Positions 1 to 10,383 of a DNA stretch of 64,000 nucleotides are shown here, piece by piece (position 1 is the first letter of the stretch; each line of letters begins with the position of its first letter). The notes beneath the pieces are model-generated. The model was not told the DNA's origin, ran no database searches, and saw only the letters and a program-made list of their open reading frames with translations. The DNA comes from Crossaster papposus. Lineage: Eukaryota > Echinodermata > Asteroidea > Velatida > Solasteridae. The translations under genes and the position numbers were made by a program. The stretch lies in NCBI GenBank assembly GCA_037893245.1, contig JBAIAA010000538.1:248001-312000 (forward strand). The letters are read 5' to 3'.

Positions 1-254
1 ATTTTGAATCGGGGTAAAAATACAACAGTTTTCGGTCATGCCGACTAGGTGTGTAGCTGCTAGGTGTAGAAAAACTACTAAGGATGAAGTAAGACTTCAG
101 CCAAAGTAAAGCTTACCAGAGCGAAGTGGTCCGGGCGGGCCTAGTGATTTTCGGCTGCAGCGAACATTTTGAGCGGTCGTGCTTCGACCTAGAGCGCCCA
201 GAGGGACCCCATCTTTATCCTCGCTCGAGTCCGTGTCTGAATAATGACAATTAA

Positions 255-359
255 AATGTTAGACTGCATGTTTCCTTTAATATTACCCTCAGAGAAGTTG
301 ACTCTGTCAACAAATTTAAATCGGGGCTCAAAACGTATCGTTTTAAGCAAGGTTTTTAA
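255..359 (+). pseudogene. C-terminal remnant of LINE ORF2 (reverse transcriptase polyprotein)
   Basis: An open stretch of 34 codons ends at a stop at 357-359. Its last residues (VDSVNKFKSGLKTYRFKQGF) match the usual closing motif of CR1/jockey-type ORF2 proteins, an FK-S-LKT-FKQ-F pattern. An in-frame stop at 252-254 shows that the upstream part is decayed. The catalytic part of the protein is not in the window, so this is only a tail, recognised by its motif and by the LINE-like 3' UTR behind it. Confidence 0.6.
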
Positions 360-919
360 CCAAGTTGTCAAATTTTCATAACCTTGTTTTTAACTAGTTT
401 TTAAATCTTTTTTTGTAATATATATCTAGGTGGGCGGGGAGATTGGCGGGGCGGTGCTCGGGCCATCGACCTCTGGGGCACCGGTACCCCAGTCTGGGGT
501 TGCGGGCTCGGGTCCCGCTTTGCTATTTTCTTTGTTCACATTGAGATTTTTGCAGGTTTGCCTGGTCGGTTTTCCTTGTGGTTCGTTTGTGTATTTAATA
601 TAATTTTAATATAATTTTTATATAATTTTTCAAAATAGTATCTTGGATATATAATGGTATTTGTTTTGATTATTTTTTAAAATCTTTGTAGATAGTTATG
701 TATTCGTCATTCTAGTTTTTCTATTTTTGTTTGTTTACATGTACAAGTCTATTTAATTTGCTTAGTGGTGCATTCCTTTCTCCATGATGATAAATTTATT
801 TGTACATGTATTAAGTAACAAATTTCGGTATTTAAATAATCATTTTACTGTTAATATTTTTAAGTAAAGCGCATAGGAGCATGATTTATTTTATGGACGG
901 GCGCTATATAAATCTTAAC

Positions 920-945
920 TTATTATTATTATTATTATTATTATA
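920..945. repeat. (TTA)n microsatellite tail of the LINE
   Basis: About eight tandem ATT/TTA triplets close the LINE 3' end. They probably arise from the element's own reverse-transcription tail. Confidence 0.8.
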
Positions 946-1105
946 GTGTGGTCGGAACCGATTAAAGCGTTTGCGTAGGAAATGTTTAGAGATGCAGCAC
1001 GTACTGCGTAGCACCGAGCCAGCCGAATAATATTAAACAAGCCAGGATATCTACAGAGAAATACAAAATTGTCAAACTTACGAAGAACTCGGTATCATCT
1101 TGGAT

Positions 1106-1127
1106 AATTCAATTCAATGTATTTATT
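1106..1127 (-). repeat. Possible inverted LINE 3' tail (TTCAA)n
   Basis: AATTCAATTCAATGTATTT is close to the reverse complement of the AATAAATTTGAATTGAATTGAA tail at 4808-4829. A very short, 5'-truncated minus-strand copy of the same LINE family may sit here. The match is only about 22 bp. Confidence 0.3.
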
Positions 1128-1184
1128 ATCCACACTATGATCAAACGGCATATGCTCTAATTATGCTGTACAAATTAAAGCGCC

Positions 1185-1812
1185 GTATCAACACGGGCAC
1201 GGTAACGACGACGGCGACTCGGATGATGGTGATGATCCGGGGGCAGAATTTGAGGAAGATTCTAAAGAGGGTCGGATGGGAGATGGCGAACTATTGGACG
1301 AGGAGGACGAGGCAAATCAAGATAGAGAAAGATGATTTGAGTTGAGAAACCACAAGATTATTGCAATATTGTAGAAGTCAATGAGAAATTTGTTAAGAAA
1401 TATCAAGCCACGATGTATGATTATGGAGTTCGTTTAAGGGACTTGGAGGACTTAACATTATGAAAGTTGTTACCACGCCCGCACCCGGGTTCTATTTTTG
1501 AGAGCATTTTAGAAGGGTTTGATCTCCTGGTGAAGACAGAGTAAGGTTGGTGTTTCAATTCAGTTATTTGAATTCTCCAATCGCTCTGCCATTTTTACGA
1601 GTATATGAAATAACGGTAAAGAGATTTCTGGCTCGTATTGAACAAGTATTGCAGTCGTATCAACACCTTCGATTGGACGACAGGGTTGACATCTATTTCG
1701 TGCATATGCGGTTGCCGCAGGGGGAAAAGAGTCCCAACAAAATCACGGCGTGGTAAAAATTCACGACAAGTTACGGGATAAGGCATCCGTCATTCAGATT
1801 AAAGATATTATG
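1185..1812 (+). pseudogene. Family B DNA polymerase-like protein, N-terminal block, decayed
   Basis: Three short open stretches in different frames run along this segment. First comes a very acidic stretch (1201-1335, many D and E). Then comes a stretch around 1383-1463, and then the best block around 1538-1756, with IERVLQS-like (seen as RIEQVLQSYQHLRLDDRV) and DIYFVHMRLPQG sequence. From memory of the family, this order matches the N-terminal part of large proteins with a DNA_pol_B_2 domain in invertebrate genomes, related to Polinton/adintovirus-type or similar elements. At least three frameshifts or stops make it a pseudogene. The gene is cut at 1812 by a TIR element and appears to resume at 5160. 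No reconstruction is attempted; a database search would decide the family. Confidence 0.5.
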
Positions 1813-1840
1813 GGTACGTTCAGACGGAGGCGTAAGTTAA
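1813..1840. repeat. Left terminal inverted repeat of the TIR element
   Basis: This is a 28-bp arm beginning GGTACGTTCAGACGGAGG. It is complementary to 5132-5159 with one mismatch at position 15. Confidence 0.85.
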
Positions 1841-1904
1841 GCTAATCCAAAAATACTAAGTTATTCCCTCCGTTGGAACGCTGTAATCCACCCGCGCGGC
1901 GTAT

Positions 1905-1932
1905 AAGTTACGCCACCAAAGTGGCGTAACTT
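1905..1932. repeat. Perfect 12-bp hairpin inside the TIR element
   Basis: AAGTTACGCCAC and its exact complement are separated by CAAA. The arms resemble the inner part of the terminal repeat (GGCGTAAGTTAA), so this may be an internal transposase-binding type repeat. Confidence 0.75.
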
Positions 1933-2771
1933 ACGCTTCTAAAAAGTGGTGGATTAGATTAAGTTGAGCCAAAGATAACGATCTCCCCCCGCGGCGATGA
2001 GCCTTGAAGTGCAGTTGGAACGCGACTGACCTGCCACTTTATTCACATTGACCCACGCTCAAAATTGCAATAACGTGGAACATTTGTCATAAAAAACATG
2101 CTTCTTAACAACCTTTTTGTTATGTTAAAACGCTTGTTATATTTCTGCTGTCTGTGTGTTTTGTTTGATTACTTAGAATTGTTTTCTTTCGGAAGCAAAA
2201 CTCCGCTGTTTTTGCCCCAATATGGCCCGATAAATCAACAAGGCTTTGCGTGCTGGTACCGTGCGGTACGATGATATGGGTGCCAGAAAGCCATGTGCTC
2301 GCCCCATGCAAAGCATGTATGCAGGCAGCAGTGTTGACTGGTTCCCGCCGCACGCTTTAATGAACAAAGTTAAGGACCGGAACTAGTCCATGGCCGACAC
2401 GCATGTATTTGTCCGTTACACGAACTGGTTGACTTTGACATCGTAAGACGTAAAAGTGGCCGGCAAACAAACGTCGATAAAGAAAGTCATTTCCTGCAGG
2501 TTATTTTCCAGATCATGGTCACTCTTTTTTGAGCTTGTATTTCTGTTTTAATATATTTATATCGAGGTAGTAACACTCATTCTTGAGCGATACAGCGTAG
2601 CGTGTTTCTGCAAAATAATTATACCGCGGCATGTTACCTGCATTCAGTTTGTTGCATCCACCTAAACTTATGGTACTGTTTTGGTCAGCTCGGCGTCCAT
2701 CGTGTGAACGATTACGGCCTACATTCTCTGTTGTTTTCAAAAAGTTATCAACCTTAAACCTTTACCCTGCT
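1933..2771. other. Interior of TIR element, no gene recognised
   Basis: About 840 bp between the hairpin and the nested LINE. Short open stretches exist on both strands, but none resembles a known protein. This is probably non-coding interior of the TIR element. Confidence 0.5.
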
Positions 2772-4467
2772 TTTTACAATAACCATGTTGTTCAAGATGG
2801 CGTAAAAATAGACGGTGATAAAGAAATCGCTGATGCATTTAATGAATATTTTGTAAATATTGGAACCCGACTTGCAAGCAAGCTACCATTATGTAATACC
2901 ACTTGTGAGTCTTTTCTAAAAGACAGATGCCCAAATTCTTTCTTATTAACACCTGTTACGCAAGAAGAAGTTGAAGACACCCTTAACCAAATAACATGTA
3001 GCAAGGCGCCTGGTTTCGATGACATAAGTCCTTTTGTTGTTAAACAAGCCAGGCGTAGTTTAGCAAAACCACTGGCTGATATTTTTAACAGGTCTATGGC
3101 TATGGGAGTTTTTCCAGATGGACTAAAGATAGGTAAGGTTATCCCTATTCATAAAGGGGGAAATGTGCATAATACTGGTAACTATAGACCCATTTCAGTT
3201 TTGTCTACGTTCTCTAAGCTTTTGGAAAAGCGAGTTTATAAAAGACTCGTATCCTTCGTAAATAAACACAATATTTTATCAGAATCACAGTTTGGATTTA
3301 GGTCAAACCGTTCCACTGAATTGGCAACTTCTTATCTTGTAAACAAACTTCTAAAGGCCATTGATGATAACAAGATTTCTGTCGGCGTATTTCTAGACTT
3401 GTCAAGGGCGTTTGATACAGTCAACCATGACATACTGGTTTCTAAATTAGAGCATTACGGAATTCGTGGAATAGCTTTGCATTGGTTCCAGTCTTCCAGA
3501 GTTATTTGTCTAACAAAAAGCAGGTGTTTTTTGTTATTGTATAATGTCTGAAAACAAAACTATTACATGTGGAGTTCCGCAAGGTTCTGTTTTGGGGCCC
3601 CTGTTATTCATTCTTTACATCAATGACATATGTAATACATCTGACATAATATCATTTACTTTATTTGCCGATGATACAAGTTTAGTGTACAGCCACAGTA
3701 ATGTGGATACAGCAGTAACTAATCTTAACCGTGAACTTTCAAAAATTAGCACTTGGCTAGTAGCTAACAAACTTTGTATCAACTTACTTAAATCAAACTA
3801 TATGACATACTGTTCCAGACAATATAAATATATACAAAATATCCCTTTAGTTTTTAACGGTACCACACTGAAACAGCTTAAAACTACTGATTTTTTAGGT
3901 GTACATATTGATGAAAACCTAACCTGGAAGTGCCACATTAATATAGTTTCAATCAAAATATCCAAAACTATTGGAATAATGAATCGTATAAAGTTGTTTG
4001 TTCCGAACAATATTTTAATCACTCTTTATAACTCCTTGATACTCCCATATCTAAATTATTCAATTCTTACATGGGGTGGTTGCTCTTCTCAGTGTGATAA
4101 ACTTATCATTTTACAAAAAAGAGCTATTCGTATTATAAGTAATGCCAAATATCGTGACCACACTAATCATTTATTTGCCAACCTTAAGCTCTTGCGATTT
4201 AATGACCTATATTACCTAAATTTGGGTAAATTCATGTTTAAATATATAAATAAATTACTTGCACGTTGCTTTGATACATGCTTTACTTTAACCTCGAATG
4301 TTCATTCATATTGTACTAGAAGTGTATCGAAGAAAAATCTGTATGTTTGTTCTAGTAGAACTTCAATGTTGAAAAACAGTCTTGTACAGCGAGGTATTAA
4401 CTTTTGGAATGCTCTGAGTGACTCGATCAAAGCATCATCAACTCTATCTACATTTGTTAAAAAGTAA
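2772..4467 (+). pseudogene. LINE ORF2: reverse transcriptase (endonuclease part missing)
   Basis: The protein copies LINE RNA into DNA at the target site. The first frame (to about 3510) has NEYFVNIG, the RT start SKAPGFDDIS, the block NYRPISVLSTFSKLLEK, the segment SQFGFRSNRSTELA, and VGVFLDLSRAFDTVNHDIL with the first catalytic Asp. A frameshift around 3500-3543 and an in-frame TAA follow. The second frame (3544-4467) carries GVPQGSVLGPLLF, the catalytic FADD box at its residues 41-44, and the C-terminal WNALSDSIKASSTLSTF motif. The APE endonuclease and upstream ORF1 are absent through 5' truncation. The frameshift makes this copy dead. Clade placement (jockey or CR1 group) is by motif style only. 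Confidence 0.8.
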
Positions 4468-4829
4468 AAAATTAAATTGCTCAATGTGTATTTATAATAT
4501 TCGAACCCCATACAACTAGGTGTTTGGGAATTGGATAGATTCAGTATACAGTTAGAGTTATTGTCGTTGTAACGTTACTCCTGCTTCTTATTTTCTTAAT
4601 TGTCCGTGTGTTTTGTTTCTATTTGTCTTGTGCATTGTAGTTGTCTGTCTTAAGGTAAGGGAACAAAAGCTTTTGCTTCACCCTATACCTAACGTTGTAG
4701 TTTAATTATGTATTCTGATAAATTACACCTAGTAGAATAATATCCTATTTTGGTAGATATGTACTTAAGAAACTAGTGTAAGAATCACTATGTACAAAAC
4801 AACGTTGAATAAATTTGAATTGAATTGAA
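2772..4829 (+). mobile_element. 5'-truncated non-LTR retrotransposon (jockey/CR1-type LINE)
   Basis: Coding similarity starts abruptly near 2772, within the region just before the RT domain, and runs to the ORF2 stop at 4467. A 360-bp 3' UTR ends in the pentamer tail TTGAATTGAATTGAA. Such 5' truncation is normal for LINEs. Target duplications were not found by eye. The element lies within the 1813-5159 TIR element and is therefore younger than it. Confidence 0.8.
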
Positions 4830-5131
4830 CTTCTTTTTATTACATTAAAAAATAAAATAATAATAAATCAATATTCCCGCATGATCAGCGATTAACAAGC
4901 ATGCAGTGGGCTGTAGTGCCGTGCCGTGATGCGTTAGGGCGATTTTCCCGCACGCGCGCTTTCGTTACCGGAAGGTCGGATAATGCAGTTGGCGTTGCGT
5001 AACCTCTGTGGAATAAGTTAAGCTACTTTTTACCGCGCAGTGCCGGCGTAACTTTCTCGTTTGAACGCAAGCATATTTTGGATTAAGAATTTCTTATCTA
5101 TTGGCTCAAAGGCTAATTGCTTTTGTATTAA
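4830..5131. other. Right interior of TIR element, no gene
   Basis: A 300-bp non-coding stretch between the LINE tail and the right terminal repeat. It contains GGCGTAACTTT- and GTTGCGTAAC-type motifs similar to the terminal repeat core. Confidence 0.5.
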
Positions 5132-5159
5132 TTAACTTACGCCTTCGTCTGAACGTACC
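5132..5159. repeat. Right terminal inverted repeat of the TIR element
   Basis: A 28-bp arm ending GTCTGAACGTACC, the complement of 1813-1840 with one mismatch. Confidence 0.85.
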
Positions 5160-5436
5160 ATATGACGGAATTGTGCTGCGCCAGGGCAATAGTCACCGGG
5201 ATAGCTATCAAAGAAAGCCATCCAAAATTAAATAGATTTAATTAAATAGGTCGCAAAGACCAAGAATACTTGCTAGAGATTTGCACACTGAAGTGGTCGT
5301 TAAAGAAGGCCAGTGCGGTATCGAAGAGATACAGAAATATCAGGACGTTCTACCCGATTATCGTATCGTGGTTTTATCGGCCAATCATTATTTTTCATTG
5401 CCTCTATTTTCAAAGGACCCGTCCGACGGCACGCGT
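5160..5436 (+). pseudogene. Family B DNA polymerase-like protein, second block, decayed
   Basis: Directly after the TIR element the same protein family appears to resume with CCARAIVTGIAIKES in one frame. After an in-frame stop and a frameshift near 5270 it continues with CGIEEIQKYQDVLPDYRIVV in another. In the family as I remember it, these motifs follow closely on the block that ends at 1812, so this looks like the other side of the insertion. The block is broken again at 5436 by a DIRS element. The following zinc-finger and exonuclease regions were not found anywhere, which suggests an internal deletion besides the insertions. Confidence 0.5.
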
Positions 5437-5504
5437 GATTCTACCTCGTTCACGATATTCACTTCGAGACCACGTGAGATAGCGCGGCGTGACCAAGCGA
5501 GTTC
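5437..5504. repeat. Left inverted terminal repeat (DIRS)
   Basis: A 68-bp arm. Its inner half, from CACGTGAGATAGCGCGG to AGCGAGTTC, matches the complement of 10277-10310 exactly. The outer half is diverged from the right arm but complementary to 10086-10126 of the ICR. Confidence 0.8.
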
Positions 5505-5604
5505 ATTGTGTTGCTGGACCTTGCGACGTTCGGACGTGACTATAATAATCGTCCCTGGCGAAACAAATTTGCACGCTATTATATTAGCGAACTAAATACA
5601 CAGC

Positions 5605-6931
5605 ATGGCTGGACAACCGGCTGAGCACGGCGAGTTAACCCTGAGCCCGGATGATGAAGAACTGGTTGCTCTCCTCGCACCTCAATCTTGTAAGTCTGAT
5701 AGTCCAGAGGGCTCAGGGTTTCCTGACATGTTTTCCGGGTTTCCACCCGCGCAACCTGTTGGTAGCCAGGAATGGCGCACACAAACGGGTAGTACAGTCA
5801 GTACAAAAGGGAAGTTTCCTCAAAAGAAAAAACGAGGCTATGATGAGGACATTGACGAGTCACAGTTGGATAATTCCGATAGTGTATTAACGTGTTCTCC
5901 GGACATAATGGCCTTAGGCCAAATTATGAAAAATGCAGTGGAGTCGGTGCAGGTGAACATTACTAAGCAACTCCAAGGATTGACCCATGTCCATGTCTAA
6001 TGACCATGCTAATAGCGAACTAGCTCACAAAGGCGAGTCGCTGGGACTAACAAACAAGCGACACAAACTGGATAGCCATTATGACCACGAGTCTAGTGTG
6101 GCAAGATTACTTGAGGAAACAAACCCTGATATACCCTGCACAACTGCAGAAACAACAGATAATTCTGAACCCAATTCTGAACTACTGACGCATATTGCCC
6201 AGAATTTCCAGATAGATGAACAAACCTCGGATGCTGTACATGTGCAGTTAGCATCCATAGCTAATGCTATAATGCGGGACAAATTGTCCGAAGAAAAATT
6301 AAAAGAAATGTATAAAAACTACAACAGACCAAAGAACTGTGAAAAGGTAGTTCCCACAAAAGTGAACAAACTCATTTGGGACAATATGTTGAGCAGTACC
6401 CGCTCCCAGGATGTGAAATTTCAAAAAATTCAAACATCCATCATTAAGTCAGTTGTGCCCGTGCTTCATCTTTCGGAGCAATTGCTTCAAGCATCCAAAA
6501 ATAAGGAGCTTGACAAGCTTGACATACAACCTTTGCTGCGTAATGCAACAGATGCGATCGCACTCATGGCTAATGCCAATTATCAGTTGAATATGCGACG
6601 CCGGGAATTTATCAAGCATGATATTAATCCTAACTTTAAACATCTTTGTGATACCACTGTTCAGTTTACCGAACAACTGTTTGGGGATGACCTACCCAAA
6701 CAAGTCAAAGATATGTCGGAAGTGAACAAGGTTGGTTTGAAGTTGGCAGTCAGTTCCCGTGGGGGACATGCTAGAGGGCGGTCAGGGTACAGGTCGTATG
6801 CCAGAAGTGGCCACCCCCACCAGTACCGGGGCGCAAGAGGCGCCACAGGCCGGGTTTTTTTGCACTCCCGCCCGTACAACTACAGTCGCCCATACAGCGG
6901 CAAACAACCGAACAAGAACAAGAACAAGTAA
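5605..6931 (+). pseudogene. DIRS ORF1, gag-like protein
   Basis: A nucleocapsid/gag-like product of DIRS elements. The first frame starts at ATG 5605 (MAGQPAEHGELTLSPDDEEL) and stops at 6000. The second frame takes over near 5987 and runs to 6931. The second part has the DIRS1 ORF1 signature: LLTHIAQNFQIDEQTSDAV, then MRDKLSEEKLKEMYKNYNRP, PTKVNKLIWDNM and RSQDVKFQKIQTS. It ends in an RGG/Y-rich basic tail (RGGHARGRSGYRSYARSG) likely to bind RNA. A single shift near 5985-6000 separates the two frames. This is probably a mutation rather than programmed slippage, since no slippery heptamer is evident. Total length of about 440 codons fits the family. Confidence 0.75.
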
Positions 6932-8929
6932 TACAAGGGGTAAGCCAACTTTCAAATCCAAGCCCAATAGAGGCCATTGTAGGAGGGCGTTTAAAGGACT
7001 TTGTTTCCTCTTGGACGAATATTACCTCTGATAGTCAAATTCTTGATACAGTTCAAAATTGCCATATTGAATTTGAGCAAGGGTGTAGCCCCCTTCAAAT
7101 ATGCCCTCCAACAGAGATTAATTTTCATGAGACGGAGAAAGTAATTATTGATTTGGAAGTAGACAAGCTCTCTAAAAAGGGTATTATAAAACGCTCTAGC
7201 TTTGAAAAGGGACAGTTTGTCTCTACAATTTTCCCGAGACTTAAAAAGGATGGCAATTACAGAATGATTCTAAACTTTAAAAACTTTAATAAATCAGTTG
7301 CTTATCATCATTTCAAGATGGACACTCTAGTCTCTGCGGTGCAACTAATGAAACGCGACTGCTATATGGCTTCCATTGACTTAAGAGATGCCTACTATTC
7401 AGTGCCAATTGCCTCAGAACACCCAAAATTCCTAAAATTTTCTTGGCAAAATAAATTGTATCAGTTCACTTGCTTACCAAATGGTCTAGCGTCAGCTCCT
7501 AGAATTTTTACAAAATTACTAAAGCCAGTTTATTCAACCCTAAGAAAAAAGGGCTTTTTATCCGTTGGTTACATTGATGACTCCTACTTACAAGGAGATA
7601 CAAAACTAGAATGCGCTGAAAATGTTAGGCATTCAACTGCATTGTTCACAGAGCTGGGTTTCCGAGTCCACTCTGAAAAATCTGTGTTCGAACCTACACA
7701 ACAATTAATATTCTTGGGATTTATCCTGAATTCTAATAATATGACTGTTCAACCAACAATTGGCAAAGTTGAAAAGGTTCATGCCCAGATTATATCTCTG
7801 TTGAGCAAAGACCTGATTACCATTCAGGAGGTTGCCTCCATTATTGGCACCTTAGTTGCCTGCTTTTCAGTGGTTGAGTATGGACAATTGTTCTATAGAA
7901 GCATTGAAACAGACAAGGTAAAAGCTTTGCAAAATAGCAAAGGAGATTTCTCAGCGCTAATGCGATTATCAGAGAAATCCAAAGAAGAATTAAACTGGTG
8001 GCTTACTAATATAAAAGGTAGTGTCAAACACATTTTTCGCGAACAGCCAGAATTGGTTATCCAGTCGGATGCATCCAAAATAGGCTGGGTGGGGCGCCGT
8101 CCATAAATCCCTGAATGCGGGTAGCAAATGGACAACAACAGAAGCTAATCAGCATATAAACTATCTTGAATTGTTAGCGACATTCTTTGCTTTAAAGTCA
8201 TTTTGCTCCTCATTGAGCAATGTCCATGTTCGTATCCAAACGGATAATACCACCGCAGTTTCTTATATAAACTCAATGGGTGGTATACAGTCTATGCAAT
8301 GTAACCACCTTGCACAAAACCTTTGGTGTTGGTGTATTGACCGCAACATTTGGGTATCTGCTTCTTACCTTCCAGGGTCGCAGAATGTTGCTGCAGATAA
8401 TCAGTCCAGACTATTTTGTGAATGGATGCTTAAACCCAATATTTTCCATCGCATTCAATCTTTTTGGAGCGATATAGTGATAGACTTATTTGCATCCCGA
8501 CTCAATAAGCAAATCTTGCCTTATATCTCATGGAGGCCAGACCCGGGCGCTCTCTTTGTAGACGCTTTTTCAATATCATGGAAACCTTATTTTTTCTATG
8601 CGTTTCCTCCCTTCAGCATGATCGCCAAATGCCTTCAGAAAATCGATCAAGAGGAGGCAGAAGGGGTGTTAATATTCCCACTTTGGACAACCCAATCGTG
8701 GTTTCCCAAACTCATGGGAATGCTGATAGACAAACCAGTGCTGATACCAAGGCACAGGGATTTGCTGACTCTACCAAGCAGCGATCAACTTCATCCTCTA
8801 CGGAACAAGCTTCGGCTGGTTGCCTCACACTTGTCAGGAAATCCTTCCAAATGCAAAATGTTTCTCAACAAGCAACCGAAATCCTCATGGCCTCTTGGCG
8901 AGAGGGAACCCGAAAGCAGTACTCTATAG
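6932..8929 (+). pseudogene. DIRS ORF2: reverse transcriptase-RNase H
   Basis: Copies DIRS RNA into DNA. The reading frame is open from within the end of ORF1; the overlap is normal for DIRS, and no ATG is required to be seen. RT motifs are SIDLRDAYYSVPI (catalytic Asp) and the YIDD box at residues 140-143 counted from 7153. RNase H begins with QSDASKIGW but is broken by a frameshift around 8085-8100. The continuing frame holds YLELLATFFALK, IQTDNTTAVSYIN and GSQNVAADNQSR. After RNase H comes the DIRS-specific domain DLFASRLNKQILPYISWRPD, VDAFSISW, YAFPPFSMIAK and LIFPLWTTQSWFPKL. The ORF ends at 8929, overlapping the recombinase. Confidence 0.85.
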
Positions 8930-9800
8930 CTACCTCGAAAGATGGGTTCGCTTCTGTTGTCGGGGGCAGGTTGATCCAATATGTCCACCTGTGAACACAA
9001 TTTTGGATTTTTTGACAGAATTATTTCATTCGGGCCTTGGCTACAGTGCACTTAATACTGCTCGATCTGCACTCTCAGCTATGGTAGTGACTAACAATAC
9101 TACCACTATTGGTAATCACCCTCTAATTTGCAGGTTTCTTAAGGGTGTATTCCAGTTAAGACCACCTCAGACAAAATACACAGAGGTCTGGGACGTCGGT
9201 ATCGTCTTGAGATACTTAAAGACTCTGCAGCCACTACATGGTTTAACTTTAAGAGAACTAACTTTTAAGTTAGTTGCTTTAATTTCCTTAGTATCGGCAC
9301 AAAGATGCCAAACTTTTCATTTGATGAATATTAAAAACATGGCAGTAACTGATTCGGTTTATACCTTCTTTTTTGCCACACTTAAGCAGAGCCGTCCAGG
9401 TCTGTCTAATGTTAAGATTATTCTGAAGCCTTATTTGACTGACGCAAGTCTATGTGTAGTTAAGACTCTAGAAGAGTACTTAAGTCGAACAAGACCTCTA
9501 AGAGGAGAGGAAACTCAGTTGTTTATTTCTCACGCTAAACCTCATAAAAAGGTTACAAAGGAAACCATAAGTAAATGGATCAAACATGTTTTGTCAGAAG
9601 CTGAAATTGACGTGTCAGTGTTTAAACCACACAGTACAAGATCAGCTGCAGTGTCTGCAGCAAAAAGGGCGAATGCTAGCATAAATGATATACTAAAAAC
9701 TGCAGGCTGGAGCTCAGAAACCACCTTTGCTAAGCACTACTACACACCTATTGTCACCCCAGTCAATGACGCATTTGCCCGGGGAGTACTTCACTTGTAG
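8830..9800 (+). pseudogene. DIRS ORF3: tyrosine recombinase
   Basis: Integrates the circular DIRS DNA by site-specific recombination instead of a DDE integrase. The N-terminal SAM-like part starts in one frame (VSQQATEILMASWREGTRKQ, about 8858-8930). It shifts near 8930 to the frame that ends at 9800 (YSYLERWVRFC onward). Catalytic residues, counted from 8820, are Arg162 (SAQRCQTF), the HSTR box His271 and Arg274, Trp297 of AGWSSE, and the Tyr at 307/308 (AKHYYTP). All expected catalytic positions are present, so only the frameshift near the N-terminus disables it. The ORF overlaps the RT/RNase H ORF by about 100 bp, as in other DIRS elements. Confidence 0.85.
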
Positions 9801-10085
9801 TGAATTCTTGCATACAACTATATTTTCAAGAAGTTTATTTTATTTATGTCCAAGAAGCAGTTTTTATTTTCAGAAACATTAGTTTTGGAATAACGCTTTA
9901 ATAAGCTTATCAGATTGTGGAGTCGAGTGGTAAATACCAGTTTAACAAAAGTACCAAATGGAAACTATAACAAGCAGGTGAATTGAATATAATTTTGTAG
10001 CAAGAATGCTCAACTGTTTATTGTAACGTTGTTTGTGTGAATACACGCTTTTTTTGTGGCTCATACATTATCCTGCTTTGAAGTC
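9801..10085. other. DIRS 3' non-coding region
   Basis: AT-rich sequence of 285 bp between the recombinase stop and the internal complementary region. Nothing else is recognised. Confidence 0.6.
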
Positions 10086-10201
10086 TCACGTGGTCTCGAG
10101 GTGAATATCGTGAACGAGGTAGAATCCTAAAATTAAACGAGATGAAATCGAAGTTTGATTGGGATTCTATCGAGTGAACGATAGAACCGAGGGATCACGT
10201 G
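10086..10201. repeat. DIRS internal complementary region (ICR)
   Basis: 10086-10126 is complementary to the left end of the element (5437-5477). 10123-10201 is complementary to the right end (about 10305-10383, from GATCCCTCGG to TTTTAGGATT). The two halves meet at AATC, the complement of GATT found at both extremities. This is the hallmark of DIRS replication templates. Confidence 0.85.
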
Positions 10202-10276
10202 CCCTCCACAAAATTCATACTTTGCATTTAAATGTTCCCACCCTGTTGGGGAGATAATGTCTTCGCCGTTAAATAT

Positions 10277-10383
10277 GAACTCGCTTGGTCACGCCGCGCT
10301 ATCTCACGTGATCCCTCGGTTATATCGTTCACTCGATAGAATCCCAATCAAACTTCGATTTCATCTCGTTTAATTTTAGGATT
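10277..10383. repeat. Right inverted terminal repeat (DIRS)
   Basis: Runs from GAACTCGCTTGG to TTTTAGGATT. Its inner part is the inverted copy of 5471-5504. Its outer part is complementary to the right half of the ICR. Confidence 0.8.

Larger units (their letters stand above)
1..945 (+). mobile_element. 3' end of a non-LTR (LINE) retrotransposon
   Basis: A decayed C-terminus of a LINE ORF2 is followed by about 560 bp of AT-rich 3' UTR. The segment ends with a short GCGCTATATAAAT-type sequence and a TTA/ATT microsatellite, a 3' terminus common in animal CR1/L2-like elements. The rest of the element would lie before the window. Assignment rests on the ORF end and the microsatellite tail; the clade is not resolved. 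Confidence 0.65.
1813..5159. mobile_element. TIR DNA transposon, apparently non-autonomous, with a LINE nested inside
   Basis: The ends are 28-bp inverted repeats starting GGTACGTTCAGACG with a single mismatch (1813-1840 and 5132-5159). The element sits inside the polymerase-like pseudogene. Flanking bases are TTATG on the left and ATATG on the right, which could be a mutated 5-bp or a shorter target duplication; I cannot fix it. No transposase ORF is visible. Without the nested LINE, about 1.3 kb remain. Copies of a GGCGTAA-type motif recur near both ends. Confidence 0.75.
5437..10383 (+). mobile_element. DIRS-type tyrosine-recombinase retrotransposon, full length
   Basis: The 4.95-kb element has the complete DIRS layout. 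A left inverted terminal repeat (5437-5504) is followed by a gag-like ORF, overlapping RT/RNase H and tyrosine recombinase ORFs, an internal complementary region (10086-10201) and a right inverted repeat (10277-10383). Both extremities carry GATT (5437-5440 and 10380-10383), and the ICR contains the complementary AATC exactly at its centre (10123-10126), as expected for a circular intermediate used by a YR. No target duplication is expected. It is inserted in the polymerase-like pseudogene. Frameshifts in three ORFs show it is inactive. Confidence 0.85.

Noticed and set aside
1100-1345. 81-codon ORF as a gene
   Set aside because: The acidic reading in the overlapping frame and the polymerase-like context downstream explain the region better. 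The ORF has no recognisable domain.
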